Shown: piece by piece, positions 24,101 through 35,895 of the stretch | How positions within the stretch are numbered: the first letter of the stretch is position 1 | Layout: each line of letters starts with the position of its first letter | Assembly: GCA_029964075.1 (NCBI GenBank) | Contig: CM057136.1 | Location: 10,602,001 to 10,666,000, forward strand | Reading direction: 5' to 3' | Source of the DNA: Patiria pectinifera | Lineage: Eukaryota; Echinodermata; Asteroidea; Valvatida; Asterinidae | Length of the DNA stretch: 64,000 nt | Made by a program: the position numbers and the translations under genes | The notes under the pieces: model-generated | The model's database searches: none | What the model was told of the DNA's origin: nothing | Seen by the model: only the letters and a program-made list of their open reading frames with translations

Positions 24101-26629
24101 GACGTAGTGTGCTTGACCGAAATTCATCATGCATCATTGTACATCTACAGGGCCAGTCAGAATGATCTAGGCCCAAGGTCACCATTTTTTTGTGGCAAAT
24201 GGAGTATATTGAGGAGAAAAAAACAGTGTTTCATATGAATGGTTATTACCTTGTCTTCCACAGGAATTTTGAATTGTTCAAATTAGTGGCTGTGGTGAGG
24301 AGTTATGCCATTTTCATTGAAGTGGTTCATTTTCCAGTCTGCACACGGAAATGGTTTTGCCTTTTTAAAAAATGTGTCAATAAATTTTCCAAAGCGTATT
24401 TCAAAATGTGAAGCTTGTATTTTGTTATTGTTGCTGTTCTATTGCTTGGTCTTTGTACTCAAAAGCACAAAATAGTTTTTTTTCTCAAAGGTTTTTTTTT
24501 TGGTGGTAATTTTCAAAATAGATGTTGGCGATTGTATACTACATGTACAATGTCTGGCAAAGTTGTCTCCATTTTAATCCAAATTACAAATCAGAGCTGC
24601 AATTTGGCTACGCTCGACAAAAGTTTGAGATAAAATAAATCTGGACATATGGGACCTCAAAAATCAAAAAATTTCAATCAAGCTCACAAGTTCTACACCA
24701 TGGCTATTAATAGGACAAGGAGACTAATATAAGTCTAATTGAAGGTGACAGTAGGGGAGACTGGGACAAGTCTAATTGAAAGTGGAACGCCTGAGTACCA
24801 TTCAAAAACAAAGACAATCCTAAAAGTAGTACATGGTCACTCACAATTTAACATAACCACAAAATATGTCATCTAACACACACAAGCATGCAAATAATTT
24901 AAATCCACTGGTGAAATTCTTTTTGGTGATTACCCTAAAAAACAATTGTACGACAGTTTGGATTTCAAAATATTGTATACAAAGAGAAAAAAAATAAATC
25001 AGTAATGACCACCAACTTTTTTTTTTATTCATTACTTCAGGATTCTACTGGTAACTATGACAATTTTTTTTTTGTCATTTGTACTAAGGCCTCAGTGTTT
25101 CTATATTTCAAATGTGAATTTTTTTTTCCGCTCCCAAGAAATAAATTCATTAGGATTCGTCAGTATTTCGTCATGTGACCTCTTTGCAACAATTTATACA
25201 ACGAATGCACAAACTTTTGATAGAATGATAATTATGTAAATATGTACATGCAACGAGACACCCAATCGTTGTACCACTGGGCTACTATCTCGGCCTAGGA
25301 AAAAAAAATACCAAGCACACATCTTCAAAATTCAACGATTATCTTAAGTAATTACTAAAAAAAAAAAAAGTGAATCTAAATGCAAAATATCTTGAATACC
25401 ATTCCAGTCCTCAGACTAATTGAATTATTATTATTAATTTTTTTTTTGGTTCTCTTTAAAAGAGCTGCAAAATAATAAATACACTTTCTCCGGAAAGAAA
25501 CATTTTGGCTACCGTATCTCTGAGAAAAATACACCTGAAATTGTCTCTTTAATATACAGACTATGTACCTAGCCAGGAAAATAAAGCATTATATACACGC
25601 CTTCATATGTAAACCTTAAACCGACGTACACAAAAAAGTCCTGATCAACTTCAAGCTGTAGAAAGAAGAGTACACAAAAACATCCTCCTACTCAAAACAT
25701 TGAAATTAACACAATTTTTGTACAATAAATATATCGTTATTATTATATATATTATATATATCTTTTAATGTTAATTATAATACAAGAAATTCCTCTTTTT
25801 GTTTGTTTGGTTTTTTTTGACTGAGTAACCGATGTGAAGCATCTCAGATCATTTACGCAGAGACTTACTTCATTAAAGGTCTGAATACTTCAACAGAAAA
25901 ATCAGTTAAAAATTCACAAAAATGTCGACATTACTTTCTTGACAGCAGTCTATCAAGCCCCAGGCAAGTTCGCGCAACAACCATAGTCGACCAATGGTTG
26001 GTTGGTGTCAAACAGTGCGCATGCATTGTGGCACTGAAGTGCGAACAACTCTAGTCGAACCATTGTCAACATATGGTGGTCACGAGTATGTCTGGATTGT
26101 TTACGTTCTTTGATCTGTTGAATGAACCAGAAGATATCTCAGAGGCCAACCAGTGGGTAGTACAACTCGCTACGTTTAATCTCCAGTCAATGGTTCCCTC
26201 TGCACTTGAGTAACGAAACAACTATTGACAACCAGCGATGCATCAGGCCCAGTAGGCTGGTTCCAAATAGTCGACTAGCATAGTCAACCATCGTCGACTA
26301 GACAGAGTTTGGGCTAACTTAGTCGAACTATGGTTAACGATAGTTCTTGCGCAAACTTGCCCCCTGCCCACGAGAGCGACACAATAGTTCTTGCGCGAAC
26401 TTGCCCCCTGCCCACGAGGGCGACAACACGCGCGCCTCTCTGTTACCCACACTGCATGTTCCAGATGCGCGTCATGCGTGCGCGCACGCATGTCGGACAT
26501 CTGTGTATGAATGTCAGACACTTGTGAACGCACGCGGACATCATAGTGCAGAACTTAGTAGATCGGTCTACATGTATTCAAAAGATGTGCCCTGATCTAG
26601 TTGATACTAAGTCCTGTCTGTTTCAAGAT

Positions 26630-27031
26630 TTTTATAAGGTACGTAGGACCATTTGCTTTTTTGTGCATTTTGTTTTTTTCGTTTGAAGCAACAAAATTGC
26701 TCTAAATTTTCAGGAGGGTGTACAAAAACTAACTTGTCGAAGATTCAGCTCAGTGGATACTATACATTTTGAGAAAACAGAGAGAAAAAGTATGCACGTG
26801 CGGGTCTCAACCTGGATGTCATTGCTAACAAATGTTAAAAAAAGTGTGTCCGCTGGCACGCTCTTTTGACACCAACTTCAATGTTAGTTTTCTTCCAAAT
26901 GACACCATTTCAGGCAGAATAATTTCACAGGGTATTTGATACCAGTTCTATTTTCACTTTGAGCTCGGTTTCTGTCGTCAAATCGGTAGGTACTCTTCTG
27001 GGTAACTGCAAATGGTCCTACATGGATTTAA
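26630..27031. mobile_element. MITE family M copy
   Basis: Terminal AAGGTACGTAGGACCATTTG and CAAATGGTCCTACATGGATT are inverted repeats. The interior matches the copy at 51134. This copy also gives the uninterrupted version of the sequence broken by a palindrome at 12.3 kb. Confidence 0.65.
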
Positions 27032-27504
27032 GGCCTTTCCTAATTGCTATTAAAATGGAATTGCTATTAAAAATTATCTGGACTTTCCGCCTCTAGTTTA
27101 CTACGGTTGGATTGAAACCAGACAACTGATTTCTCATCTGTTACGCCTACAATATTACGGACTATTTTTCAGTACTTGTGTGCAACTGCAACTACTTTAA
27201 AAAAATTCTCAAATTCATATTTATCTCATCTAATTTTTTTTGGTAAAAGCTACAAAAAGGAAAGGACATTCTGAAAACAGTTTACTTTTACACAGAAGGG
27301 AACCCTGGCTACGCCTTACACTGATCAAGGTTTTCATCTTTTTCGCGAAGACGTATCTTTTCGCGATGCCGTAAAACTAACGAATTAAACAAAAATATCG
27401 CTTCAGTTTGTAAGCTTAGCAGTGGCCTTCCGGTATCTGATTTTGCAGTTGAGGGAAAATCATACTTGTACATTTCACAATGGTTGTTAAAACTCACTTG
27501 CCAT

Positions 27505-27837
27505 GGGGGACAATGCAAAATTTAACAGGCGGTATTCGAGGTTTACCTCAAAGTTTTACGAGGTGTTACTGGGAACCTTGGAGTTCAACCTCAAGATGGT
27601 AGAAGTAAAGGGCAGCGTTTATCTCCGGTTTCATTGACACAAAATTGCAGGTTTACTCCCAGCTAATGTCGGTACCCATTTATACTCCTGGGCGGAGAGA
27701 GGCAAGTGGGGTAAAGTGGCTTGCCCAAGGACACAACAGGTGTTCAGCAGCTGGATGCGAACCCCCGACTATCTGATCATGAGTCACGCACCCGGCCAAC
27801 TTCCAGATACCGCTTGTTAAATTTTGCATTCTTCCCC
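27505..27837. mobile_element. Inverted-repeat element just downstream of the KAT6 stop
   Basis: The ends are imperfect inverted repeats about 30 bp long (left 27505-27534, right 27806-27837, sharing TGCAAAATTTAACA). The interior contains a SINE-like stretch (TTGCCCAAGGACACAAC). It ends only 79 bp from the stop codon, so it is probably transcribed as part of the 3' UTR. No transposase is encoded. Confidence 0.7.
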
Positions 27838-27915
27838 AAAGTTGAATAATTTTTCCCTAGTCTCTCTTGGTAAAACTGAATGAATGTTAAAACCCTAGGA
27901 GGGATTCTTGCTTCG

Positions 27916-30900
27916 CTACCGTCTCATCATTGCTTGGCCGTGGCTGCCCATGCTGTAGCGTTGGTACATCTCGTTATCGTAGTGGTTTGACCTGAGTGCG
28001 TGTTGGGGTGGTCCCATGTTGACCATGTGAACGGACGGCGGCTCCATGTATCCAGGAGCGGCGTTGTGGTACGCATTGTGCATGACGGGCTGGGAGTGCC
28101 CAACGTAACCGTTTAAGGTTGCCGGTTGCGAAGGGTAACCTTGGATGTAGTTGTAATTGTGGTGTTGGGTCGGGGGCTGCTGTTGCTGCTGCTGCCGCAG
28201 GGGAGGGTTCTGGTGGGTGGCTGGGTAGGTGTTCTTGCAAACGACATGCTGCTGCATGTTGCAGTGCGGGGGTGCTGGGTTGTTGTGGGTGGGAGCGGCG
28301 GGGAGGTGGGTAGGAGTGGTGGCAAGGTGCGCGGGATGATTGGACATGTTCTGGTTGGGCATCTGCGGATGCTGCTGATGTTGCAGTTGGTGGAGCTGTT
28401 GCTGATGCTGCTGCTGCTGTTGCTGATGATGAAGTTGGTACTGTTGGGGGTACTGCTGCTGGTGGTGGGGGTAGCCGAACCGTTGGATTTGGATCTGATG
28501 CTGCATCTGAGTGTCCATCGGGATACTTCGGTGCGCAGCCATCGGCTCGTTCATCTGATTGCTCATCTGCTGCAACTGCATCTGCTGCTGGTGTTGCTGC
28601 TGCTGCTGCTGCTGCTGGTGTTGCTGTTGCTGCTGCATCTGTTGCTGCTGCATCCGCGGCCAGGCTGCCACTTGCGGAGGCTGCATCTCGGCAGCGACTC
28701 TCTTGGCCTGCATGGGTGGGGTGTTTGGCGTGGGCGGCGTGCGTTTCCTCTGCAGCAGAGGTGGTGGCGGGGTGGTGGTGGGTATTAACGGGGGCGTGGC
28801 GTTCTGGGGCGGGGTGAGGTTGGCCGTGGGTTTCGGGGACCTCGGTACTGTCATGGATGCATTTGGCATGGATATATCGTTGGTCATCTTCTGCAGCTTA
28901 GCAATGTTGCAACTGGTCGCCTTCCGCCGGGACGTTTGACTGGTCCCATACCTGATATTGGATTTGCTGCTGTTGCGACGCGTGGGCGAATTCACCACGT
29001 TGGCCTGCATGCAGGACACCTGCTGCGCAGCCATACCTGGGGAGCACACCTGGGGACTACCCATCTGTGGACTGCAGGCCTGATTGTTGATAGGAACTCC
29101 GTTCAGCTGGGGGCTGCTGCACACACTCTGGGAATTCCCCATGTTGGGACTGCAAACCTGAGCGTTAGTCATCCCAGGGCTACAGACGCTATTACTTGGT
29201 GCCATCACGGGGCTGCAAACAGAGTTACTCATCGCTGGGCTACAAACAGCGTTGCTCATGGCTGGGCTACACACTTGGACGTTATTGACAGCCGGGCTGC
29301 GCGAGGGGTTATTCAACACGGGACTACGCACCCGTGTGTTGTTGAGGCTGGTACTGCACGCCTGGACGTTGCCCATCGCCGGGCTGAGAACCTGAGCACT
29401 GTTTACAGCCGGACTGCAGACCGTCGGACTCTGCATGCTGTTCATCTGCGGACTGTTCATGTTGCCGACAGGATGTGGACTAACAGACGACATCTGTGGA
29501 CTGACGTTCATCTGCGGGCTGTTCATGCTGTTGACTTGATGTGGGCTGGGCATCTGCGGGCTCATGGTAGGCTGCATCTGCTGTTGCGGACTGACATTGG
29601 AGCTGCACATCTGTGGACTGGCAATCATGTTGGGACTGCAAACTTGCTGCTGCTGCTGCTGCTGCTGCTGTTGTTGGTTTACCATACCGGGGCTGCAAAC
29701 TTGAGAGCTGTTGCTACTCATGCCCGGACTGCACACAGGCTGCTGATTCAAACCCGGTTGACCGGTCATCTGTGAGGCGCCCATGTTGGGAGCTCCCATG
29801 ACCTGATTCCCAATCCCGCCGCTGCCACCAATCATCTCGTTTTGCTCCAGGTCGCAGGGTATCTCTGCAATCTGCATGCAGGTATTGCGGTACGGCATCT
29901 GCACATGTCTGCAAGAAGGCAGCTCATGTTGAAGAGATTCCAGCTGCTCGCATGACAACTGTCTTGACATCACTGCATCGCTTTGAAGATCTTGCACGGC
30001 AGACGGTCCACGTGCTGAGCACTCCGTCTCCATCGCAATACTGCCATAGGATGGCTCATTGCTCAGATCTGTTTCGTTAGTCCTACTTGCCATGCTCATT
30101 ATTTCACCCGAATCTTGTGCTCCTGTGTGGCTTTCCACGCTACCCGCAACATCCTGTTGCATTGTTGCCAACAAGGATTCCTGGGCGTCGACGTCATCTT
30201 GCCGTCCAACAGTATCTGGAACAGGTTTCTGGACCAGAGCTTCTGGAGGAACAGCATCTCTGTGGTCCTGCATAGGGAGTGGCTCAATGGGTAGAGAGTC
30301 TGGTGACTGTAGGTCCGTAAATACAGAACATGGTTCAGGAGAATCGTGATGCAGGGAATCATTGGCGGGAATCCCCGGACAGGAGTCTTCCACACGCTCC
30401 TCTTCGTTAAGTTGATGTCTCGCTAGTACTTCTTCTTCAACCACGGGTTGCCTCTCAACAGCTGGCTGTTCCTGTTCCACATGGGGCTCTTCAGGCTCCA
30501 CTGTCTGCTCCTCGTCCTCATCGCGGCTGAGATATTTATCCACTACGTCTGGATGCTCATCGTCTGGAAGAGGATTCTCTGCCTCAAATTGCTCGTAGGA
30601 CCGCATGACTGCCTCCGTCGCCTCGTCCTGCACCATGCTCACATCCATGATTGATTCCACGGCTTCGGCCGTCTCCATGAGTGTGGCTTCATCCTGCTTC
30701 CTGCAGATGGTGGAATCTTCCTTATCGGAGACACTGTCTTTGCTCTGGTAAACCTCATCTTCTGAAAGACACTCGACGACGTTGTCATTCTCATGATCGC
30801 TCTTATGATCAACCTCTCGACTCTCTTCATGTATTCTTTCATTCTTGGATTCTTCAAAGGGCTTGACATTATTCTCCTCCTCACTGTCACTGTTTTCCTT

Positions 30901-31970
30901 TACCTTGGTTTGTAATGTTTCAGCAGAGGAGTGTTGTTCATCCTCAGAATTCCTCCTCAGGGCAAACTTAGTTGATTCATTGCCTTGGCACTGATCGTCA
31001 CTATCTTCATCAGAGAAGACACTGATCTCGGGCTCTTCACGATTCTCATCATGAGAATCAGCTTTCCGTTCTCCAAACTTGTATCCGTCGAGATCATTCT
31101 CCGACCCCGTTTTGAAGTTATTGATAGTATTGCTTTCAAACTGGTCTTCGCTGTTCGGCCCGTCGGACAAATCCGAGTCTGAGTCCGACTCTTTACTCTT
31201 GGGGGGATGATCCTTTGGCTCGTCGACCACGTGATTGGTGGGTAACTCTTTGTCCAGGTCCGAGTCCGAATCACTGAGAGTTATAATTGGGGTCACTTTG
31301 ACCACGAGGCTGTCCTCCTTGGGTGCAAGACCCCCACGTAGGACCTCACAGGGGCTTGTCGCCTCCTCACAGCCGTTAACTTGTTCACAGTCGTCCATAT
31401 TGTCATCCTCATCATCATCATCGGTGCTGCAGTTGCCGTCTTTGCAACGTGCAGCCGTCTGCGGCAGCATGTATAACGTTAAGGACTCTCCAGTGGACGC
31501 AGAGCTTCTAGAAGATGCCGCAGTACTATTACCGTCGTCGTCCTGATCTGATTGGTTGGAGTCGTCCGCGTCATTACCGTCCGACTCCGGATGCTGTGGC
31601 ACCCTCCGCTTCTTGCCCTTCCAGGGCCAGCCACGCTGCTTTTTCTTCTTGCGTCGCTGGAGTGGCCTGTTTTTAGTGTCTGCTGAGCCCCTCTTGACCC
31701 CCTTAGGCCACCCACGTTTTCCAGAGGCGGGGGTCACGGGCTCTTCGTTTTTTGGCAACGGAGCTTGGGTTTTACCGGCTTTGGTTGGTGCAGTTTTGCT
31801 CCGTTTGGTGTACTTTCTGGTGACGGGCTTCGGCTCTTCGTTGTTGTTGTTACTCTTGAGTTTACCGGCAGCCGTGCTCACTGGCAGGACAAAGTCGTCC
31901 TCCGAATCAAAGTTGCCGTTGGGTTCAACTTTCCGCCTTTGGCGTTTCTTGTACGTCTTTCTCCCGTCAA
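27916..31970 (-). CDS. KAT6: KAT6 terminal exon: acidic, Cys-Ser-Pro, Gln- and Met-rich C-terminus
   Basis: A 4055-nt last exon, acceptor GTATTGTAG, with 1351 codons before the stop at 27916-27918. The frame opens upstream of the first start-like codon, so coding begins at the acceptor: IDGRKTYKKRQRRKVEPNG. Order: the KAT6 signature GWPKGVKRG (about 31690-31715); a long acidic, Ser-rich tract (about 30400-31450); an array of 11 Cys-Ser-Pro and about as many other Ser-Pro motifs (about 29020-29750) with an 11-residue Gln run near 29644-29677; AKLQKMTN and a TPPQNATPPL...PPPPLLQRKR segment (about 28740-28905) matching KAT6B; a Gln/His-rich stretch (28160-28660); and a Met/Tyr/His-rich end finishing AMMRR, like the YMRR end of KAT6B. 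Vertebrate KAT6 uses this region for transcriptional activation and RUNX contact. Confidence 0.95.
29020..29750 (-). repeat. Coding repeat: V/A-C-S-P-x-M array
   Basis: Within the terminal exon the motif Val/Ala-Cys-Ser-Pro-x-Met recurs 11 times, interleaved with SPQM and NSPQM variants. Spacing is typically 7-15 residues, separated by Asn/Gln/Ser. At the DNA level the repeats are imperfect, so this is an old and drifting array rather than a fresh slippage product. The same periodicity keeps a 279-codon frame open on the opposite strand, which is not a gene. Confidence 0.85.
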
Positions 31971-32681
31971 CTACAATACAAAAATGAAAACCAAATTAAT
32001 CACTTTCCATTTCATTTACCACCAAAAAGTGGAAACGGTAATCAAATTTCAGTTGAAACCAGTTCAAATGGAAATTGGTCACTGATTTCAAACTGGTTTA
32101 TCTGGTCTGGAACTGGTTTAACTAGTTGAAAACCAGTTATGCCAGTTCAAAACTAGTTAATCCAGTTCCAACCAGCCACCAATTGCCAGTTCAACTGGTT
32201 CCAGTTGAAACCTGTTTAACCAGCTGAACTGGTTTCAGCTAGAAATTTCACCTGTGCAATAACAGTAATTTGTAAATAACGCACAAGTTCCCTCTGAGGG
32301 CAAGTTCACACTTCACACGAATCCGAACCAGAGGCTAATTTGACGTCGAGAAAGAAAATGAAATACTACGAAATTCGGAGTTCAAATGTGTTCAATTTTT
32401 ACAAATCTGCAGCGCAAAAAATTTGATGTTCACAAATTGGCGTACATGTTTGCTTTCGCACCGAGTACAATCCTGGAACGTGATTACTGTACTCTCACGC
32501 GGCCCCCTTCAATGGAAAAACCATTGTGCATGCTATTGCACAAAGCAACTGCCCCGTGACTGGTTATCGAAACAATAGCTAGCACAATGCTTCCGCCATT
32601 GATGGGGGCCTTCGTGATAGAACTGACAGCGTGCCGGGACTGGTCTGTATCAGATTCGAACCAGCCAACCGACTCCGGCAA
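31971..32681. other. KAT6 last intron: AACTGG-rich cluster
   Basis: Between 32056 and 32240 the hexamer AACTGG or its complement CCAGTT occurs about ten times, with further AACTAG variants. It is a degenerate, both-orientation simple repeat. AACTG is also the core of MYB binding sites, so a regulatory reading is possible but unproven. The rest of this stretch shows nothing recognisable. Confidence 0.5.
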
Positions 32682-32835
32682 GCTCGGTGGTGGAGTGGTA
32701 AGACGTCTGCCCTACTAAGCTGGAGGTCATGGGTTCGAGTGCGACCCAAGTGAATGTTCATTTTCGCAAGCCGTCGGACGGCAACAAACATACAGTGTTT
32801 TATACAATTATGTTGGCGAAGGGCACAAAAAGGCA
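32682..32835 (+). mobile_element. tRNA-derived SINE
   Basis: A tRNA-like head has an A-box-like GGTGGAGTGGTAAGACGT and a B-box GGGTTCGAGTGCG. It is followed by a tail that ends GTTGGCGAAGGGCACAAA. The same head and tail occur at 11530-11690. It lies in the KAT6 last intron, antisense to the gene. Confidence 0.7.
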
Positions 32836-32859
32836 GACCGACACATGAAAATGACTTAC

Positions 32860-33043
32860 TTTTATATTTTGTCAGTGACGTCTCTTTGGTTCTCTTGCTC
32901 GGTTCTGTCTCGCTCGCGGCCGGCGACTCGTGTCTTCTCAGTCTCTTCGGCTCCGGCTCTCTCGTGAGCGGATCGGTGTTGACGGACTCCAGCACGGGTA
33001 TCCGCCGTCGGCGCTTCCCGCCGTACTTCCGCCTCAGGTACAC
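32860..33043 (-). CDS. KAT6: KAT6 exon: basic nuclear-type patch
   Basis: A 184-nt exon: acceptor TCGACAG, donor GTAAGT. It starts in phase 0 and leaves one base. It reads VYLRRKYGGKRRRRIPVLES then VNTDPLTREPEPKRLRR and ends KETSLTKYK. The GGKRRRRI stretch matches the RGRKRRRI patch of KAT6A/B after the catalytic domain, and both it and PKRLRR look like nuclear localisation signals. A tRNA-like SINE begins 30 bases downstream in the intron. Confidence 0.88.
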
Positions 33044-33270
33044 CTGTCGATAAAAACAAGACAATGCCAACCTAGTAAAGCTTGTCTTGGCGCAACACCA
33101 AAATTGTATCCGATTGGTCCAGTGACGGCTATTCACTGGAAGTCATTTCATGCATGCGGTCTACACGATGGGCCGGATGGAGCCCATTCATTGGAGTTAT
33201 GGGTGATCCTATACAATAGCACTGCCCGGCTCATAACTGATTACAGTCAGTCAGTGAGTCAATCAGTCAG

Positions 33271-33518
33271 TGGGATAAATTTGGGGTCCAAAGTGTGACA
33301 TTTTCCCTGTCCCTGTTACCTTGGTACTTTGTAATTTGCCATTCAAGTATCATTAAGAGTGACTTCAAGCAATGTATTATTTGTTGGGTAGGTAGTTTGC
33401 TTTTTATAATCACTCTTGGGAGGACGACTGCATTAAGGAGTGCATCAGAATTATAAACTCATAGTTGTCAGTTGTAACAGGGACAGGGAACAAAGTGGAC
33501 CCGTATTTATAGATTGAC
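33271..33518. mobile_element. MITE family G, copy 4, in a KAT6 intron
   Basis: GGGATAAATTTGGGGTCCAA left and GGACCCGTATTTATAGATTG right; interior as in copy 1. It is preceded by CAGTCAGTCAGT repeats. Confidence 0.75.
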
Positions 33519-34319
33519 CCATATGGCACTGCACACTGCATCGATTAGTAGAAATGCGGAAATGATTTGAAGCAATTTACCACACTCTAGCGAAACTATT
33601 AGGAAGGTTTTAAGTTAATAGCTACAGCTCTAAAGAGATTTAGTGGTTGCAATAAGATGAAATGGAAGTGACCACATGTGCAGCATGAAAACAATAGACC
33701 AATCTAGCCCCGCCCACTGCGGACATTGCAACCAACACGGATATAAGTCAGGCTGTGATTGGTCAAAAATAATGAGGGGGCGGGACTTAGTGGATCAGCG
33801 TATTAAGCAGTGGTCACAATGAAGGCAAGCAACATGTATTAGTAATTAACTCGCTTGAAAGTTTTGAATGTTCAGATGCAGTGAGGTGGTGTACGATTGT
33901 TACAAGTTTGAAGTTCAGCTTTTTTTTCATGCAAATAAGAGACAGTCTAGTTTGTTGTCTTTTCTCCACTTTATCAAAAGTATTCTTTTTGTAACTGCAT
34001 TTCGTCTTCTTTTAAAATGTTGAAGTCTCTGGTAATAAGACAACACTGTGACAGGTGGACAATTCTTTTTCTAAAGAACAGAAAGTGACGAGGGAAAAAT
34101 AAAACTCTTATCTCTATCAAGATTGACAAGACCCGAAAGGACCAAAAGCGGGTCAAACATATTTTTTTTATATCTCCGTAAGCCTTTCTGAAGTATGGCA
34201 TTCACAACAGGTCAGTTCTAATTGAAGTGGGTAAATTGGAGTAAATACAAAAAGAGTTTGCCCACTCTAAATAGCGCCCTCGTATTGTGTCTGCCGTACT
34301 TCAAAAAGCCTAATGTTCC

Positions 34320-35035
34320 AGAGTGAACAGCAGAGTGTGATTTCTAAAAAATAAAAAAAATAAAAATAAAAAAAAAAAATTTGAAGAAAAAAAGTTGTTG
34401 ACCATGAATTGCTACAGAGATTGGTGTGAATTCTCCAGCCCCAAAGAAATTTGACGAGAAAGGTGTGATTTCTCTCCCAAAAAAAGAAGGAAAAATCTAC
34501 AAATAAACCAGAAGTTTGACAAACGGTTGCTGACCATGAATTGTTACAGGGATACGTGTGCCTTCTCAAAACAAAAACAAAAGAAGGAAAAAACTAAAAA
34601 GTAACCTAGAAGTTCGACAAAAACAGGTTGCTGACAATGAATCGGTGTGATTTCTTAACAACAAAAAAAAAGGGAAAAAAGAAGGGAAAAAACCTAGAAA
34701 TTTGACGCAAAATGTTTGCTGACCATGAATTGCTACAGGGAGACGTGTGCCTTCTCAAAACAAAAACAAACAAAAAAGGAAAAAAACTAAAAACTAACCT
34801 AGAAGTTCGACAAAAAACGGTTGCTGACAATGAATCGGTGTGATTTCTCAACAACAACAAAAAGGGGAAAAAAAAGGCAAAAACCCTAGAAATTTGATGA
34901 AAATGGTTTGCTGACCATGAATTGCTACTGGGGTAGGTGTGATTTCTCCCCCCAAAAAGAAGAGAAAAAAAACCCCCAAACTAGAAGTTTGACGAAAAAA
35001 ATTGCTGACAATAAATTGCTACAGGGGTAGGGTTC
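34320..35035. repeat. A-rich tandem repeat, ~90-130 bp unit
   Basis: GTTGCTGACCATGAATTGCT or its ACAATGAATCGG variant recurs seven times (about 34394, 34526, 34627, 34716, 34818, 34908, 34999), separated by A-rich spacers and TAGAAGTTTGAC-like links. The two variants alternate, which suggests a dimeric unit. Confidence 0.8.
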
Positions 35036-35088
35036 TACATGTAGCTCTATCCGTGAAGGAGGATTTTTTTGGCCAGTGTCTGCATTAC

Positions 35089-35169
35089 CTTTTCCTTGGT
35101 AAGCTCGGGCGGTGGTATATCGCAACTGTCGGCTAAACTCTCAGCGGTTGTCCGTTCCCTTGTTAGAGG
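35089..35169 (-). CDS. KAT6: KAT6 small 27-codon exon
   Basis: An 81-nt, phase 0-0 exon with a pyrimidine-rich acceptor ending TTGGCAG and donor GTAATG. It reads PLTRERTTAESLADSCDIPP then PELTKEK. There is no homology I can name; support is the matching phase on both sides, good splice signals and the absence of stops. Because it is a multiple of three and in phase 0, it could be a cassette exon. It lies directly beside an A-rich tandem repeat at 34.3-35.0 kb. Confidence 0.65.
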
Positions 35170-35283
35170 CTGCCAAGTGAGTGAGTAGGCGTGTGAGAAG
35201 CATTAGGAAGTGAAGTTAAACATAGGGATGTTAAAAAAAATGTGCTTGAAATGGACGCCTGAAAAGCTGACGGGGTATAGTGG

Positions 35284-35895
35284 TGTTCCCTAACGTGGCG
35301 CACTTCATGACTTTCCTCATGCAGTGTTGCCAAACTTCTTTGTTGACAAACTTCAAATTCATTCAGTTAAATACTGATACTTTTACCTTAATAATGCTCG
35401 CTGTTGAACCTGTGCGAACAATTTCAGTGTCTTGAAATTTAAACCGAAATTCAAAAACGGTGGCGTCCAGAAATTGGGCACAAAATTGGTTGAGTGTTCC
35501 CTAACGTGGCACACTTGAATAAACCTTGGAAAATCCCAAGTTAAAACTTCAGAATTTCTTCAAAGTTAATAAATTCTGATAGGCCATTATTGTCTTTACT
35601 ACATAGGCCTACCCAACTAGAAGTTTGTCAGAAAATTATTTTCTTTTTTTTGACGCATTTTCAAAGGGTTCACTCTGAATTTCAAAATAAAATTGGAAAA
35701 TCGCACCAAAATAGATTTCTCTGCTAAATTTGTAACGGGTAGATATTGTAAACTCACGATTTATGAACAGGAATGTTTAGAACTTGATGAAATTTCACTT
35801 ACTGTGAACTTTCAGGTAAAAGCTTTGCTCTAGCAAGGCACTAGAGGCGAAAAATCAAAGTGCGCCACGTTAGGGGCCGCGCCACGTTAGGGTAC
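35284..35895. mobile_element. Inverted-repeat element with CCCTAACGTGGCGCACTT ends
   Basis: The 18-mer CCCTAACGTGGCGCACTT occurs near 35289 and its inverse near 35857; an additional direct copy (CCCTAACGTGGCACACTT) is at about 35500 and an extra inverted one at about 35880. About 600 bp, in a KAT6 intron. Confidence 0.6.

Larger units (their letters stand above)
22700..27504. other. AT-rich region downstream of KAT6
   Basis: No protein-coding gene recognised. It holds a TTAA-flanked element (23558-24100), a second MITE (26630-27031), a 57-bp direct duplication near 26340-26425 (GCGCAAACTTGCCCCCTGCC), AGTCGAC-rich repeat sequence at 25960-26340 related to 55080-55200, and long AT-rich stretches. 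Part may be the KAT6 3' UTR. I could not fix a poly(A) site; one candidate is the TTTATT (AATAAA on the minus strand) near 25023. Confidence 0.5.

Noticed and set aside
28936..29775. 279-codon plus-strand open frame and others (28126-28788, 31556-31987) opposite the KAT6 last exon
   Set aside because: They lie antisense to a clearly conserved coding exon and are kept open by its Gln and Cys-Ser-Pro repeat periodicity. Their sequence is low-complexity (Leu/Cys or His/Ala runs).
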